Positions 47,890 through 59,421 are shown, counted from the first letter of the stretch. The stretch: 64,000 nt of DNA from Chrysoporthe austroafricana (GCA_001051155.2 JYIP02000007.1:312342-376341), one strand, 5' to 3'. Program-made: numbers and translations. Notes: generated from the letters alone by a model not told the origin.

Positions 47890-49362
47890 GTGTTTGCGCG
47901 AATACCTAACAGACACGCACCATGGAACTGCGGTAGCATCTGCGCGGGCCGGGGGGCCACAAGACTGTATTCCTCGGAAGGCGCCGCTGCCAAGGTCGAG
48001 AAACCCGCCCAGAGCCGGTCGCACGATCCCGACGACCTCGACGACCTGCCCGAGCAAGGGTCTTTCGAGCCGTTATCACGCCGACCCGACTTCCGGAGGC
48101 TGCTCGACGATCTGGAGGAGGACCCTTGGTACGAACCAGGCGCACCTGACAGAGAAATGCAGATGCCGATCGGAAAGCCGTATACTACTTCTCTTCCCAA
48201 GAACCAGACGGAGGCGAGGGAGCCGGCACATCAGAAGGCTGAAGACACCACCGGAAGGAGAGTCCACGTGCTGGGCTTTGACCCCCGCGCCTACTTTATT
48301 GCCCACCGTCTCGCCGGCTACGAGTATCTCGACCCTGTCAAGCTGCTCATACACAAGAAGGCCATCATGAACAGCTGGGAATTCGAGGGCAAGCGGCTCC
48401 TGATGTTGAAGGGTGACAAGAGCAGTGTTTGCAATCGCGCCGAGGCCGAGTGGGTGGGGAGGGGAAAGGCTTTGCCCAGCTCCGAGCACATCGAGCAGTT
48501 GATCGTGACGCTCCCCTGCTGCCAGACGACCACAGCGATTTACAACGTCAGGCACCGCATCGACAACCGGACGACCATCTGTCTCATCCAGGACGGCTTG
48601 GGGGTGGTGGAGGAGCTCAACGCGACGTTGTTCCAGGACCCCACCACACGGCCGACGTACATCCTCGGGCACATGACTGCCTCGCTAGGATATCACAGGC
48701 CGGCCTTTTTCTCTGCCATGCTCCGCAAGCCCGGCAAGATCTACCTCACGGCCCTGGAGCGGGGCATCGAGCTCCCCTCCTTCATCAAGTTCCACCCGCC
48801 CGTCGAGCGGCGCTCGAACGCCGTACAATTCATGCGGACCCTGGTGGCGACGGACGGCCTCGGTGCGGGCGGGTACACCCTGGAGAACTACCTGATCAAG
48901 AAGCTCCCGGCGATCGTCTTCCAGTGCATCATCGAGCCCATGGCGATCGCGATCGACGCCACGTACGATCAGGTCCTGCGCAACGAGCACGCGATCCTGC
49001 TCGCAGACGAGCTGCTGGAGGAGCTGTTCAACGTCATCTGGGCGCTGCCCGAGCTGACCAACTCCTCCAAGGTCGCGGAGCACTGCGGCATGGACGCGCT
49101 GCGGCGGCACACGCTCAACCGGCTCACGGACAAGGGGAAGTCGCAGAGCCCGCTGCTCAGCGCCGTCCGCGCGGGCAAGATGGTGGACATCGACTACCTG
49201 AACGGGTACTTTGTCAGGAGGGGCCGGGAGCTGGGGATCAAGACGCCGCAGAACGAGATGGTGATCGGCGCCGTCAAGGCGAGACTCGAGGAACGCAGGA
49301 AGCAGCTGAGGGGCTTCGTGCCGTTTGAGGGGCTGGGCAGGCTGAACCCGAGTACGGACTAA
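47890..49362 (+). CDS. Ketopantoate-reductase-like (PanE/ApbA) mitochondrial protein, start uncertain
   Basis: At least 490 residues are open. The fold is the ApbA/PanE (2-dehydropantoate 2-reductase) type: VHVLGFDPRAYFIAHRL as a degenerate nucleotide-binding start, LIVTLPCCQTTTAIYNV, then TICLIQDGLGVVEEL. The C-terminal helical domain follows (LPAIVFQCIIEPMAIAIDA, ALPELTNSSK, SPLLSAVRAGKMVDIDYLNGYFV). The Rossmann glycine motif is not canonical, so enzyme activity is doubtful; yeast CBS2, a cytochrome b translation activator, has this fold. No ATG opens the frame: 47890 is only a GTG. Upstream codons encode a mitochondrial-presequence-like stretch (TLFNLYSLRCSLPLSRVFAR). The ATG at 47819 is out of frame by one base at a T-run (47825-47827), so a missing base or an undetected 5' exon is likely. 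Confidence 0.8.
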   Translation: MFARIPNRHAPWNCGSICAGRGATRLYSSEGAAAKVEKPAQSRSHDPDDLDDLPEQGSFEPLSRRPDFRRLLDDLEEDPWYEPGAPDREMQMPIGKPYTTSLPKNQTEAREPAHQKAEDTTGRRVHVLGFDPRAYFIAHRLAGYEYLDPVKLLIHKKAIMNSWEFEGKRLLMLKGDKSSVCNRAEAEWVGRGKALPSSEHIEQLIVTLPCCQTTTAIYNVRHRIDNRTTICLIQDGLGVVEELNATLFQDPTTRPTYILGHMTASLGYHRPAFFSAMLRKPGKIYLTALERGIELPSFIKFHPPVERRSNAVQFMRTLVATDGLGAGGYTLENYLIKKLPAIVFQCIIEPMAIAIDATYDQVLRNEHAILLADELLEELFNVIWALPELTNSSKVAEHCGMDALRRHTLNRLTDKGKSQSPLLSAVRAGKMVDIDYLNGYFVRRGRELGIKTPQNEMVIGAVKARLEERRKQLRGFVPFEGLGRLNPSTD

Positions 49363-49892
49363 AGCGAGGGATCCGGAATGGAGTCAAAGATATGCGTCGA
49401 AGATATGCTGGCGCTGAGTGGGGATTGAGGACCCCAGGATGATATTGATGAACGAACCCAAAGCCGCACCACTCCTGTCGCATAGGATTTCTGTACGAAG
49501 TCTGCATGGTGAATCGATTCTGTATTGAGATGATTTCCACGTCGAGCATATCGTTTTTAGGCTCCCTGTATCTAGTATTGGTCCCTAAAAACTTCAGTAC
49601 AGCCACAATACGACTTTCTATCCTAACATGGGATGCAAAGTAGCCTGTGCCTTTCTCTATATCCTCTATATCCGTCAAATGCTGTAATCATGTGAATGTT
49701 GCTGAAAGACATCCATAGCTTAGGAGCTGTCGAAATGGAGTGTGCTATTTAAGAAAGTCCAAGCGCTGCACTGTGCCTCAAATGCCTGCCGCCTAGAACT
49801 GCTCAACCCCGCCAAATTATTTCAGGGATTCGCAACGAGCAACCGATACCTGAGCATTTGCTATTATTCCTCAAACACCTAACTACCCAGCC
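49363..49892. other. Intergenic
   Basis: The 3' flank of the PanE-like gene and promoter of PDCD5. I see nothing further. Confidence 0.5.
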
Positions 49893-50561
49893 ATGGACGA
49901 CTCAGAACTTGACCAGGTAGGAAAACAAGGCGGCGCGGGAGAGACGATAGGGGGATAGGCGCTGACAATATCAAACAGATTCGCAAGGCTCGTCTCGAGC
50001 AGCTCAAGGCGCAACAAGGAGGGGGCGCCGGAGCGGGCGGCGGCTCAGGCCAGGGCGGTGCGGAACAGAAGAAGTAAGCAACTCGCTTGTGGCGATGCCT
50101 CTCGGTCCTTCACTGGAGATACTGACCATCTTCGCGTTTCCGGCAGACAGCAAGAAGGTATGCGATCCTCGCCTCCCTGAACACCCCACGGCCCACCTCA
50201 CGGCATCACGCGACCATCCTGCCCAAAACCGCGTGGAAGTTCTGGAGACACAAATGCTGACCGCCCGTCTCACCCTCTCGCAGCCGAGGCGCGACAGTCC
50301 ATCCTCAACCAGATTCTGCACCCCGAGGCGGCGGACCGCCTGGGCCGCATCCGGATGGTCAAGGAGGAGCGCGCGACGGACATCGAGAACCGGCTGATCA
50401 TGCTGGCGCAGACGGGCCAGCTGCGGCAGAAGGTCACCGAGGACCAGCTCAAGGACTTGTTGAACGCCGTGGCGGAGAACAACCAGAAGAAGGAGGAGAA
50501 GATCGTGATCAACCGGAGGAAGGGCTGGGAGGACGAGGACGACGACCTGCTCGACCTGTAG
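49893..50561 (+). CDS. PDCD5: PDCD5/TFAR19-family DNA-binding protein
   Basis: A 135-residue protein with exons 49893-49916, 49979-50073, 50147-50157 and 50284-50561. The third exon is only 11 nt and supplies residues KQQE plus one base of the next codon; the frame and the family sequence both require it. The compact helical core is ARQSILNQILHPEAADRLGR, RLIMLAQTGQLRQKVTEDQL and DLLNAVAENNQ, all typical of PDCD5. The N-terminal region has a Gly-rich insert (GGGAGAGGGSGQGG). The acidic C-terminus ends EDEDDDLLDL. Human PDCD5 is linked to apoptosis and the CCT chaperonin; the fungal role is not settled. Confidence 0.93.
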
Positions 50562-50789
50562 GCATCTACCCTCCCGGTGGTGAGGGTCAGGAGAGAGAAA
50601 GGCAAGGGGTGCGTCGGGAATTTACAAAAGGAGGGCGCCGAAGAGAGTTCCGGAAGTCAGAGACACGATGCTATGACATGATACCTTAATGCGATTCCAT
50701 TTGATCCGGTCCGGAGAGGGTAGTTATCGTCCAAGCGGCTCTAATGCTCGTGGTATGATACAGTGGTGCACAGCTGCCCAATAACATCC

Positions 50790-51769
50790 TCACGTCGTCG
50801 TCGTCGACCCCGCCGGCGACCTGTTTCCAGAAGCCTGAGCCTTCAGCCGTCTCTTCTCCCGCTCCCTCTTCCGGATCTCCCTCAGGTCAGGCGGCCTCTC
50901 CACCCCCAGCCTCGCCCTCAGCTCGTCCACGTCGCTCCCCAGCTCTTCCTCCCAGTAGACATTGATCACATCCTCGGCCCTCCACCCGTTCCTCAGCGCC
51001 CACGGGAGGTAGGTGCCGACGAAGCGCCTCCTCTCGGCGCGCTTCAGGGTCAGCGCGGCGAACATGCTCAGGCCGGTCATGGGCAGGCCCGTGTTGGCCC
51101 ACTCGAAGGCCTTGAGCGCGACCTCGCCCTCGCGGACGATCGGCAGGCCGGTGAGGGCGTGGTAGAAGTCGTGGCACTCGCGGTAGCGCTGCATCACGTA
51201 GGCACACTCCTCGTCATCGATGTAGCGGACGGCGGCCCGTGTGTCCGGGCCCACGCCCTCGCGGTCCAGCCAGGCGACGTACGTCGCACCGACGGTCGTG
51301 GGGGCCAGCGTCCGGAGGCGCGGGAGGTCGAGGGAGGCCGCGGTCAGCCGGGGCCGGTCGCGGAGGATGCGCCGGCCGGTAGGGGAGCGCAGCATCGTGT
51401 CCCGGAGGCGGGGGATGAAGTAGGGCGTCGAGGTCGCCTCGGCGAAAGCGGCGATGAGGTCTGCTGGCGGTGGTCAGAGCGGATGCCCGGGAAGGCGATT
51501 TGGGGGGGGGGTAGGGAAGGGAAGTGCGTGCCTCCGCGATATGGATCCAGGAAGGACATGATTCCCGACCCGATGGCCAGTCCGGCGCGCTCGATGCGGG
51601 TCAGAGGGACGTGGCCTGGGTAGTTCGGCGGCGGCCGGTTGAGGACGGAGAACGGCCGGGGCGAGCCTGACAACGATGCGACGGCCGGTATCGTCACGGC
51701 TTGGAGGATGCCATGGGCGCCCCGCGAGAGCGCCGAAGCCCTCGGCCTCGGAAGTACGAGCTTCGTCAT
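50790..51769 (-). CDS. COQ4: COQ4, ubiquinone biosynthesis protein
   Basis: A 303-residue mitochondrial matrix-side protein of the coenzyme Q synthome. Exons are 51769-51532 and 51463-50790. The zinc-ligand motif HDxxH-x(11)-E is intact ([12 protein letters not shown] followed by the Glu in [11 protein letters not shown]). Other family blocks are [38 protein letters not shown] and [19 protein letters not shown]. The intron uses a GC donor (GCACGC at 51531) instead of GT. No GT donor keeps the conserved FLDPYRG segment in frame with DLIAAF, so a GC-AG intron is the best reading. The N-terminus ([17 protein letters not shown]) is a basic presequence. Confidence 0.93.
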
Positions 51770-52487
51770 GGGGAGGGGGTTGGTCTCGTGACGAGCATCG
51801 TGACGGACATGTACGAGGCAGGAATGGAGCTTTTCGAGAATCGCTCGATGATGTCGGGGCCGGCTGCGCGCATTCGGCCGGCAACACACCGCAGCAGCGG
51901 TCGGTGGGGCCGGCCGGGGCCGCTGCGTTCCACCCACGGCGGCGTGGATCTAGAGTACCAATTTCTGGCTCCCTCACAGCATACACGGTATCCGGTAGTT
52001 AGTCCTCAGTAGGACAACTCATCTTACTGTGGTACATTGTTATACGATCGTCCCAGCTTATCGTCTCTCTATATACTCTTTTTTCCTATCCTGTAGCCGG
52101 TGTCGAATACCAGGTCTGGGGTTAGTCGTGACTGTGAGTCACCCGTGAAGACCTCCTCGTCTCATCCCGGGAAAAAAAGGGGCCTGGGACTCATCATACC
52201 TTGGATTCTCGGATACAATGGGGCCGTCGTGACACTTGACCGCACTCCCCCGCCCGTCCAGAACATCGTCAGTTATCAATTGGCGCAAACAGGGCTTAGG
52301 TGAAGCCGGGTCGGAGGCAGATCTGGTGGCCAGAGGAGCCCGGTGCTTCTCATCTCAACTCTTGTCAGGGGCTCCGGAGTGAGTGAGCCCACGCGCCCTC
52401 AGACGCTCGAGATCCTCCCATCTAACCTTCTAGGAGGGGATCGTCTAGTCGCCACGGGCTGTTGAAAATAAAAGGCCCGCCGTCAAG
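51770..52487. promoter_or_regulatory. Divergent promoter region, COQ4 and SET gene
   Basis: A 718-bp divergent space. A/T-rich sequence lies around 52020-52100. I see no gene. Confidence 0.5.
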
Positions 52488-53847
52488 ATGGACGACAAGC
52501 TCGAGGAGGTCCACGAAGAGCTTCTGGCCTGGGCTGAAGGAATTGGCGTGGAGATCAACAGTATACGGCCCATGAGGCTCTCTGGACGCGGTTTTGGAAG
52601 TGAGTTCTTGTCGTGATGCTGCTTCCCTGCCACTTCTCGAGCTTTGTCCCTTGCATCAGGACAAGAAAACGTATTGCAGGCTGCCTGGTATTGAGAGTTG
52701 CATGCGAAACAACCGGCCAGATACTGAAGCTAGTTGCTGATAATGCGCAGTTGTTGCAACGGACCACATTCCGGAGGACACAGAAATCCTTACAGTCCCC
52801 TGCTCAGTCCTGCGGACCATAGATACTGTTCCATCAACAATTGCAAAGAAGCTGCCAAAGGACATGACCGTCCACGGTCTGCTCGCCGCAGACCTGGCCC
52901 TCAACCACGCGGCTAACACGACGAAATACGCAAAATGGGATGCCGTCGTCCCCACGTGGGAGGACATACAGCTCTCGATGCCGCTGACCTGGCCCGCCTC
53001 CCTGCAGGCTTTTCTCCCCGCGGCCGCGGCGAAATTCCTGGAGGACCAGCGGAAGAAATTCGACAAGGACTGGGGCCTGGTGTCGGCCGAGTTCCCGTTC
53101 CCCGCGGTGGGCGGCGTCGGAGCCTCGTGCATGAAGGACGAGTACCTCTACGCATGGATGCTCGTCAACACGCGGACGTTCTACTTCGTCACCCCGCGGA
53201 CCAAGAAGCTGCCCAAGGCGGACCACATGGCTCTGCAGCCCGTCGCAGATCTGTTCAACCACACCGACAGGGGCGGCTGCGACGTCGCCTTCAGCCACGC
53301 CACCACGTACTCCTTCCGGACCCGGAGGGCGTACGACAAGGGCGAAGAGGTGCACATCAGCTACGGGAACCACCCCAACGACTTCCTGCTCGTCGAGTAC
53401 GGCTTCGTGCTGGATCGGAACCGCTGGGACGAGGTCTGCCTCGACAACGCCATCCTCCCCTCCCTGTCACAGGCGCAGAGAGGGGAGCTCGAGGACGTAG
53501 GGTTCCTGGGGAAGTACATACTGGACGAGGAGACCGCGTGCCACCGCACACAGGTGGCGCTGCGGTTGCTGCTGACGGACATGCACCACGGGCTGTCCCT
53601 CGACGAGTGGCAGCGGTTCGTGAACGGGCTGGATGACGGGGAGAAGAGCCAGCGGAGGGCGGACGGGGTCCTGGTGTCACTCCTTGAAGACCACGACTCA
53701 GAGATCGCGGACAAGGTGACGGAGCTAAAGGCTCTCAAATTTGAGGCCGGCAGTGAGGATCTGAACAAGATCCGGAAGGAGATGTTACTAAAGCGGTGGG
53801 AGCAGATACGGAGATTGATCAAAAGTACTATCAAGCGACTGAAGTGA
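52488..53847 (+). CDS. SET-domain lysine methyltransferase, Rubisco-LSMT/SETD6 type
   Basis: A 402-residue protein with exons 52488-52599 and 52751-53847. The split SET domain starts at LSGRGFGIVVATDHIPEDTE, where the intron falls inside the first SET motif. It resumes after an insert with PVADLFNHTD (the RFNHS/NH motif binding AdoMet) and GEEVHISYGNHPNDFLLVEYGFVL (the GE..ISYG catalytic Tyr region). A helical C-terminal part (about residues 285-400) resembles the Rubisco-LSMT substrate-binding domain. Relatives methylate ribosomal proteins, elongation factors or chromatin; the substrate here cannot be told. The protein ends in a basic helix (IRRLIKSTIKRLK). Confidence 0.9.
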
Positions 53848-54516
53848 GATGGTCTGGAGCATCAGCTTGAAGAGACCGTGTTTGCCTCGAGCAAACCTGC
53901 GACCCAACCTCTCAGTTCTGTGTATGATCTCCTTCATACGCAATTCACACTCATACTGGAGCTTATTTTAAACTCGGCGGCCACTGCTCCGGATCTCTTC
54001 ATAATCGTTTATTCTAAGGTCATTGGCTCGCAAGCATAGTCAGGTCCATAGAGACCGAGACCATTGGGATTGTTCACCATGTGGCTCGTTGGTCACGGGC
54101 ATTCTCAACTGACAGCAGTTTCTTCCCTAACACTCTTGTGTGGAGGTCACAGAATCCTAGGTCTCACATTTCCTGCTTCATAAGTAAATTCGTTTATATA
54201 CCTACCACTGTAACCTCATAATGAGCATGCAAATGGCTCGCGCTCTATTTCATCACACTCGTGTCACATTCCACCTACACATTCGGCGAGAGACAATACA
54301 CAGCAAAAGCCTGCCGAGTCAATGTCAAACTCCAACACGAAACGCGATTTGTTGAAACCAACTATGCACAAATACGTTTGCCTTGCGGGCACTGAGACGC
54401 AAGGTGCCCCTTACCACCGAGAAAAATGCTCAAGGTAAAAGGATATGCTTCCCTATGTCTGATAAGAATAAGCAGAGCCCGAATATGCGTGGGTTGACGA
54501 TCGCCGGACAGCCTTC
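53848..54516. other. Intergenic, left border of accessory island
   Basis: The base composition becomes more A/T-rich from here rightwards. I see no gene or repeat. Confidence 0.5.
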
Positions 54517-57096
54517 TCAGGATTTGGGCTCGGCCGCGGCCATCCGCAGATTATATTGCTGAGACTTGGGGGCCGGCGTCTGCCACGCCGTAATTACTTC
54601 GACGAAATCAGAGCTCATCTCAACAATGCGATACTCAGGCTCCACAGTGTTCTTCTGTTTCGCGAGACGCCAATGATAATATCCATGACGATCCGACTTG
54701 TGCTGCCAGCACGCATTAGGACTTCTCGTTATACCAAGGAATCCATTGATACTGTCTAAATTGGAAAATTCTTTCATATTGCCCCGAGTGACTTAGTTGG
54801 CTTCTGTAAACTCATTCCAAGACTCCAATCTTCCAATAATATAGGAACATCCCCTAGCTAAAGCATCTGTCATTGCGCATTCAAAACATCCTTTCTGAAT
54901 CACGGGATGGAAGTCCTTCCAAATTAGAGCGCTAACCATTCTGGATGTGCAATTTAACTGAGGAGAGATGAAGATTGCACTGTCCTCATTTCCGGGGATG
55001 TAAAGCGTGCCCGGGTCGAGTTCTCGCAACCCCAAGTATTTCATGTGCTGTACAGGACTTGCCGGGTTGCAAAGTGTATGCTCACAATCGGATATAATGT
55101 CTGACATAGGCTTGAACTTCTCAAAAGCGCCGAGACTTTGAACATTATGCCCAATAGCATCCTTCGGAGAAAAGAGATGATAGAATTTCCCGTCCAGGTA
55201 GACTACTGCCGCAAGCAGGGTAGAATCGGACTCGAAGTACGGTCGATATTGCAGGACAACATTGCAGGTGCTTGGCCGTTTCGAGCTGAAACTAGTTCTC
55301 AACCGGGGAATCGGACGTTCGATTTTAGCGGTCTTTATCCAGCCTGTATCATTCGTTGGGATACCCATCATCGGGGTGTTGTATAGAGTGAAGGGTTGTC
55401 TGCTGTCCTCCGGCAGATCACAGAGCAGGGAGCGCTCCAGTATCGTTGTTAAGAGAATTCCTTGCTGGCCATTCCAGTGACCAACGAGCCCCTCTCTTCC
55501 CATCTCCTTCCCTATATGACTGCTCAGAGGAACGGGGTCAACGCCCGCCAATCTGGCAGCGCAGAGGATAACGGCCTCGCCGATTGACAGGCCCATAAGC
55601 GAGAACAGTCGAACGAGATGATCCACAGTGCTCATCACGAGGCGCTCGATCCCCTTATCAGCCACTGTCCTGACGAGACAGTCTTCCGGTGCTCTGATTA
55701 GAGAATTAATCGCACTGTCCAGGGCCGCCATAACACCGCCAAGTATTGTCCATTTTGACGCCTCCCCCTGTGATACCATAGCCACTAGCCAGTGATTGAA
55801 ATCAGGTTCCTCACTCTCCATGAGTCTCCGCACGACTACCCAGTCAAAACCTTGGTGGGACGTGGACAAAAGATCCGTAAGAGCTTGAATGATAGGTATG
55901 TCTACTTCGTGCTGTATACCGGTGACTTTGCGGGCTTGTGCGGACAACCAAGCGGCGTGTTCTATATGACTGTCGTCGTCATGAATCTCAAATTCAGGGA
56001 ATCCTGGCTCAAATTCCGCGCGCAAGTTGCCCGTGGGTAGCCAAGCGATTCGAAGTCGCGCATTGGCAGCCCACGATTGTTGCACATGCTCATAGCCGTC
56101 ATAAAAGTAGCTTTGCTGTACGGCATTGGTTGAGAACCGTAGAGCTGAGCGGTTTCTCAAGTCGGACATTGTACATGAGAGTGTGGGATAGAATACAGTG
56201 CTCAGATGGCTGATCTTCATGCGGCGCGCATGAGCCTCGACGTACTGTCGATTATTGTCGTCTGTCATGCTGTATACAATTGACAACGCCCCAGTATCCT
56301 GTTGGACGGTAACGAGTCGATCCTGTCCCATTTCGACAAGAGCGTCGATCTGCCAGCCGTAATGAGATAATAGCAAGGCCAAGCCGAAGAGCTTGACGGA
56401 CCGCGTGTAGATCGTGATGCCGTCGGCTCGAGCCTCCATGATCTGAATCAGCAACTCAGTGAAGTCCGCATACTCGGTCTCAGCCTGGGGTGGATGGAAC
56501 ATGAATTGCCATGGCGTATCCGGACACCTCGTGCGGACTTTTCTCCGGATTGTCTCCCGCGTATTCTGCAGCTTATTACACATGCTATCGCGGCTGAGAA
56601 CGGCGGTTGCGTATTTGTCGATCTTGGCCTGCACGATGCCGAAGTCACCCTTGAGGGAGACGTCAATGACCCCGTGAGCGTACAGAATGATGGCGGAAGT
56701 CAAGACGTCGCAGAGCTCATCTTTGCTCATTGCCACGGAGAGGCAGACAATCATTGTGCCGAGCGGAGTTGAGTCTTCTTGGTCCCTTCCCTTCGTGATC
56801 TCGTCCATAGGTATCACCTTCACGGTACCGTCCATGCCAATGATCTTGCCAGTCTCCCCCCTGTATATGTCACCGCCTGCGTAGCGGCGCGGAGCTATGT
56901 CCGCGCTATTCACGGCGAGTATTAGCTCTTGCAGGGGCTGATAGGTGTATCTATTGTCCAGAGGGCTGCCGAATTGCTGTCCAATCGCTACTGCAGTTGC
57001 TGGGGCTGCAATCTGCTTATATATGTTGAACAGCGAGATCTCCACGTTGACATTGTTCTGGCGTGCGCCGCTGCTTGCCACGTTGTGATGGGCCAT
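54517..57096 (-). CDS. Uncharacterised large protein, about 839 aa
   Basis: I do not recognise the family. Exon 1 is 57096-54812 and exon 2 is 54751-54517, joined by a proposed 60-nt intron (GTTTAC donor, ACAG acceptor) that skips a stop at 54793. Without splicing the protein ends at 54793 with 767 residues. The spliced tail (WQHKSDRHGYYHWRLAKQKN, then YRIVEMSSDFVEVITAWQ) looks like real protein. The start at 57096 (MAHHNVASSG) is the first ATG. The body is globular with two moderately hydrophobic helices (VKLFGLALLLSHYGW and LVRLFSLMGLSIGEAVILCA), which may be buried. Codon use lacks the C/G-ending bias of COQ4 or the SET gene. It is divergent from the patatin gene, 666 bp away, which hints at co-regulation. 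Confidence 0.65.
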
Positions 57097-57762
57097 GCTG
57101 GTTATGGCAGGGCTCACTGCTAGTACAGAGCCGCAATGTGACGATGTCAACTTTCTTTGGGTGAGCCTAGCAACGGAGTGTGTTTCAGTATATCGCACTC
57201 ATGGTAGCCTACCGTTCTGAAGTCTTGGTCAAAGTGTGTAAGAGCCAGCCCTTTGGCTGTGCTGGCCGCTGAGGTGCTTCAGTGTTACTTACAGGTCGGT
57301 TCTACGAGAGGCTGTGCCCTCGTACATGTCGGGATGTAAGCAACCACGTGGCTGCTCCCAAACGGCATGGGCTCAATGCAGGCTGTTTTCAACCTTGGAG
57401 CCTTGAGAGCCTCTCGAGCGCTAATTCAATGCGTTTGCAGCATCTTTGAGAGGCATAGAATAGGTCTTATTGGCCCTCGCTGTGTGCGCCCAATGCAGCC
57501 CGAATTTGCTGGCGCATGGCCTGCATGAGCATGTCTCACCCGGTGGCTGACAAGAGCGATTCTCATCAGTAGGCTATTGCGGCATTCCGCTAATGCAGAG
57601 AGTATAGGCTGGGAATGAATCTGATATGCAGACCACTTTTTTATCACTACTTGCTGAAGATTCGCCATAGAGTCTCATATAGTCTCGAGTGAGGCTCTCA
57701 GTCTCTCAAGGCATTGGAAATCCCTCCAATTTGATGAAGTCAACCCCTTATTTCAGCTCAGC
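57097..57762. promoter_or_regulatory. Divergent promoter region of the accessory pair
   Basis: A 666-bp space between the start codons of the 839-aa gene and the patatin gene, suited to shared control. No specific element is assigned. Confidence 0.45.
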
Positions 57763-58990
57763 ATGGCCACCACACCAAAGATACTTTCTCTGGGTAAGTT
57801 TTCTCGCTACAAATCTCCACTAGTGCTTCACTAAACTCGGCCTGTTTTTAGATGGAGGCGGTATCCGCGGGATGTCGAGCCTCCTGATCCTCCAAGCCAT
57901 TATGGAAGAGATCCGGGATGTGCAGAAGCTCCCTGAACCACCGCGTCCATGCGAAATTTTTGATCTTATTGGTGGAACCAGCACTGGGGGGTGAGTCCTG
58001 ATACCAGATGCGAGGACAATCCGGAACATTTAGCTGATTTACTAGAATTATCGCTGTCATGCTCGGGCGGTTGGGCATGACTGTTGAAAATTGTCTCAAA
58101 GCTTATAGATCTGTTGCGGAGAAGGCTTTTACGCCTAAGCTTCGGATTCCTATACCTGGTCCTCCCAAGGGCATCTATTCCTCGAAGGCCCTCAAAGCTG
58201 CGATTAGAAAGGTCGTCGCGGACGAATGCATGAACGACGGGTGTCTGACCATGCGAAATCGCACATACACCAACGAACTCTTCCGAGATGATTCTTGCAC
58301 AAAAACGTGAGTTCCAAACCTCCTTACAGATTTTTACCTTGAAATCAACTTCTGACTCGTGTGTTTTTTCTCGTTAGTGTTGTTCTGGCAGCCACAAAGA
58401 AAGACATTGGGGCCCGTCCAACCCTGTTCAGGACATACGATATGTCCGCTGAATTCAGAGACTCTGAAATCTGGGAGATGGCTCTTGCAACCTCGGCAGC
58501 CACAACCTTCTTCAAATCTGTCCAACTAGGTAGGAACCGAGTAGAGTTCGTGGATGCTGCGCTCGGTTTTAACAACCCATGCGAGGTCCTCATTGAGGAG
58601 GCCGAGGCGTTGTACCCTTCCGCGGATAACATCAGCGTTCTCAGTATTGGTACGGGGCTCGGTGGAGTTGTCTCTCTCAGGGACTCACGATTATCGATCC
58701 TCAGAACTCTGAAGAAACTAGGCACTGGGTCTAACAAAGTTGCCGACAGGCTTGAGCACAGATACCGAGGGACTGCTCATTACCACAGATTTAGCGTCGA
58801 CCATGGTCTCGAAAACATTACGCTCGCAGACTGGCGAATGAGCAATGAGATATCTGCGCATACATATAATTACTTAAAGATGAAGAGACACGACATCCGA
58901 GAGTACGTTGACAGCTTGGTAAGCCTTGGCACCTCAGAGAGCTCGCATAGAAGACCACTTACCAATCAGCCAGCTGCGAAAGACATGTGA
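57763..58990 (+). CDS. Patatin-like phospholipase, stand-alone
   Basis: A 347-residue acyl hydrolase with exons 57763-57793, 57852-57990, 58046-58306 and 58378-58990. The patatin catalytic features are complete: oxyanion-hole DGGGIRG (split by intron 1), nucleophile elbow GGTSTGG with the Ser (intron 2 falls right after it) and the catalytic Asp in EFVDAALGFNNP. Cytosolic; no signal peptide. Fungal patatins of this type are often the N-terminal effector domain of NLR-like proteins with NB-ARC/NACHT and repeats. Here the protein stops soon after the domain (NQPAAKDM). The stop overlaps a GTGAGA donor-like site at 58987, so a further small exon is possible. Membrane-lipid cleavage in defence or incompatibility is plausible but inferred. 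Confidence 0.88.
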
Positions 58991-59421
58991 GAAGCCCTTC
59001 CTCTGTCGAAATTATTTCATCTTTTACTTTAGCCTACTCGCAGAGACTTGTTCTAGGCCTATAAATAGCCTTCTAACAGCTCTAGGCCTGACGGTATCCC
59101 AATAGCTGGGGTGATCCAACACTTCAACCACTTCCGGCAATACGTATCATGCGGAATACATCGAGCAACAACTCGGAGCAATTAAATAGCATATCAAGAG
59201 TATGTTCAGGGAGATTCATGGATATAGTGGATAATACTTCACATGGCGGCAGCAAGCAGTGGAATTCCATCATTGGATGAGTCGCTGATTATTCTCCGGT
59301 ATGGGAGCAGCTCTCGCGATAGAACGTTCTCGTAAAATATTGGTGATTGCCACCTCGCAAAAAAATTTCTACAAAGTGCAAATGGGTGCGACTGCTAATT
59401 TCAGGATATAATTTGCGAGCG
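58991..59421. other. Intergenic
   Basis: A/T-rich sequence between the patatin gene and the CaaX-protein gene. A TATAAATA box-like element lies near 59060. I see no continuation of NLR-type domains (no Walker A motif in any frame). Confidence 0.45.
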
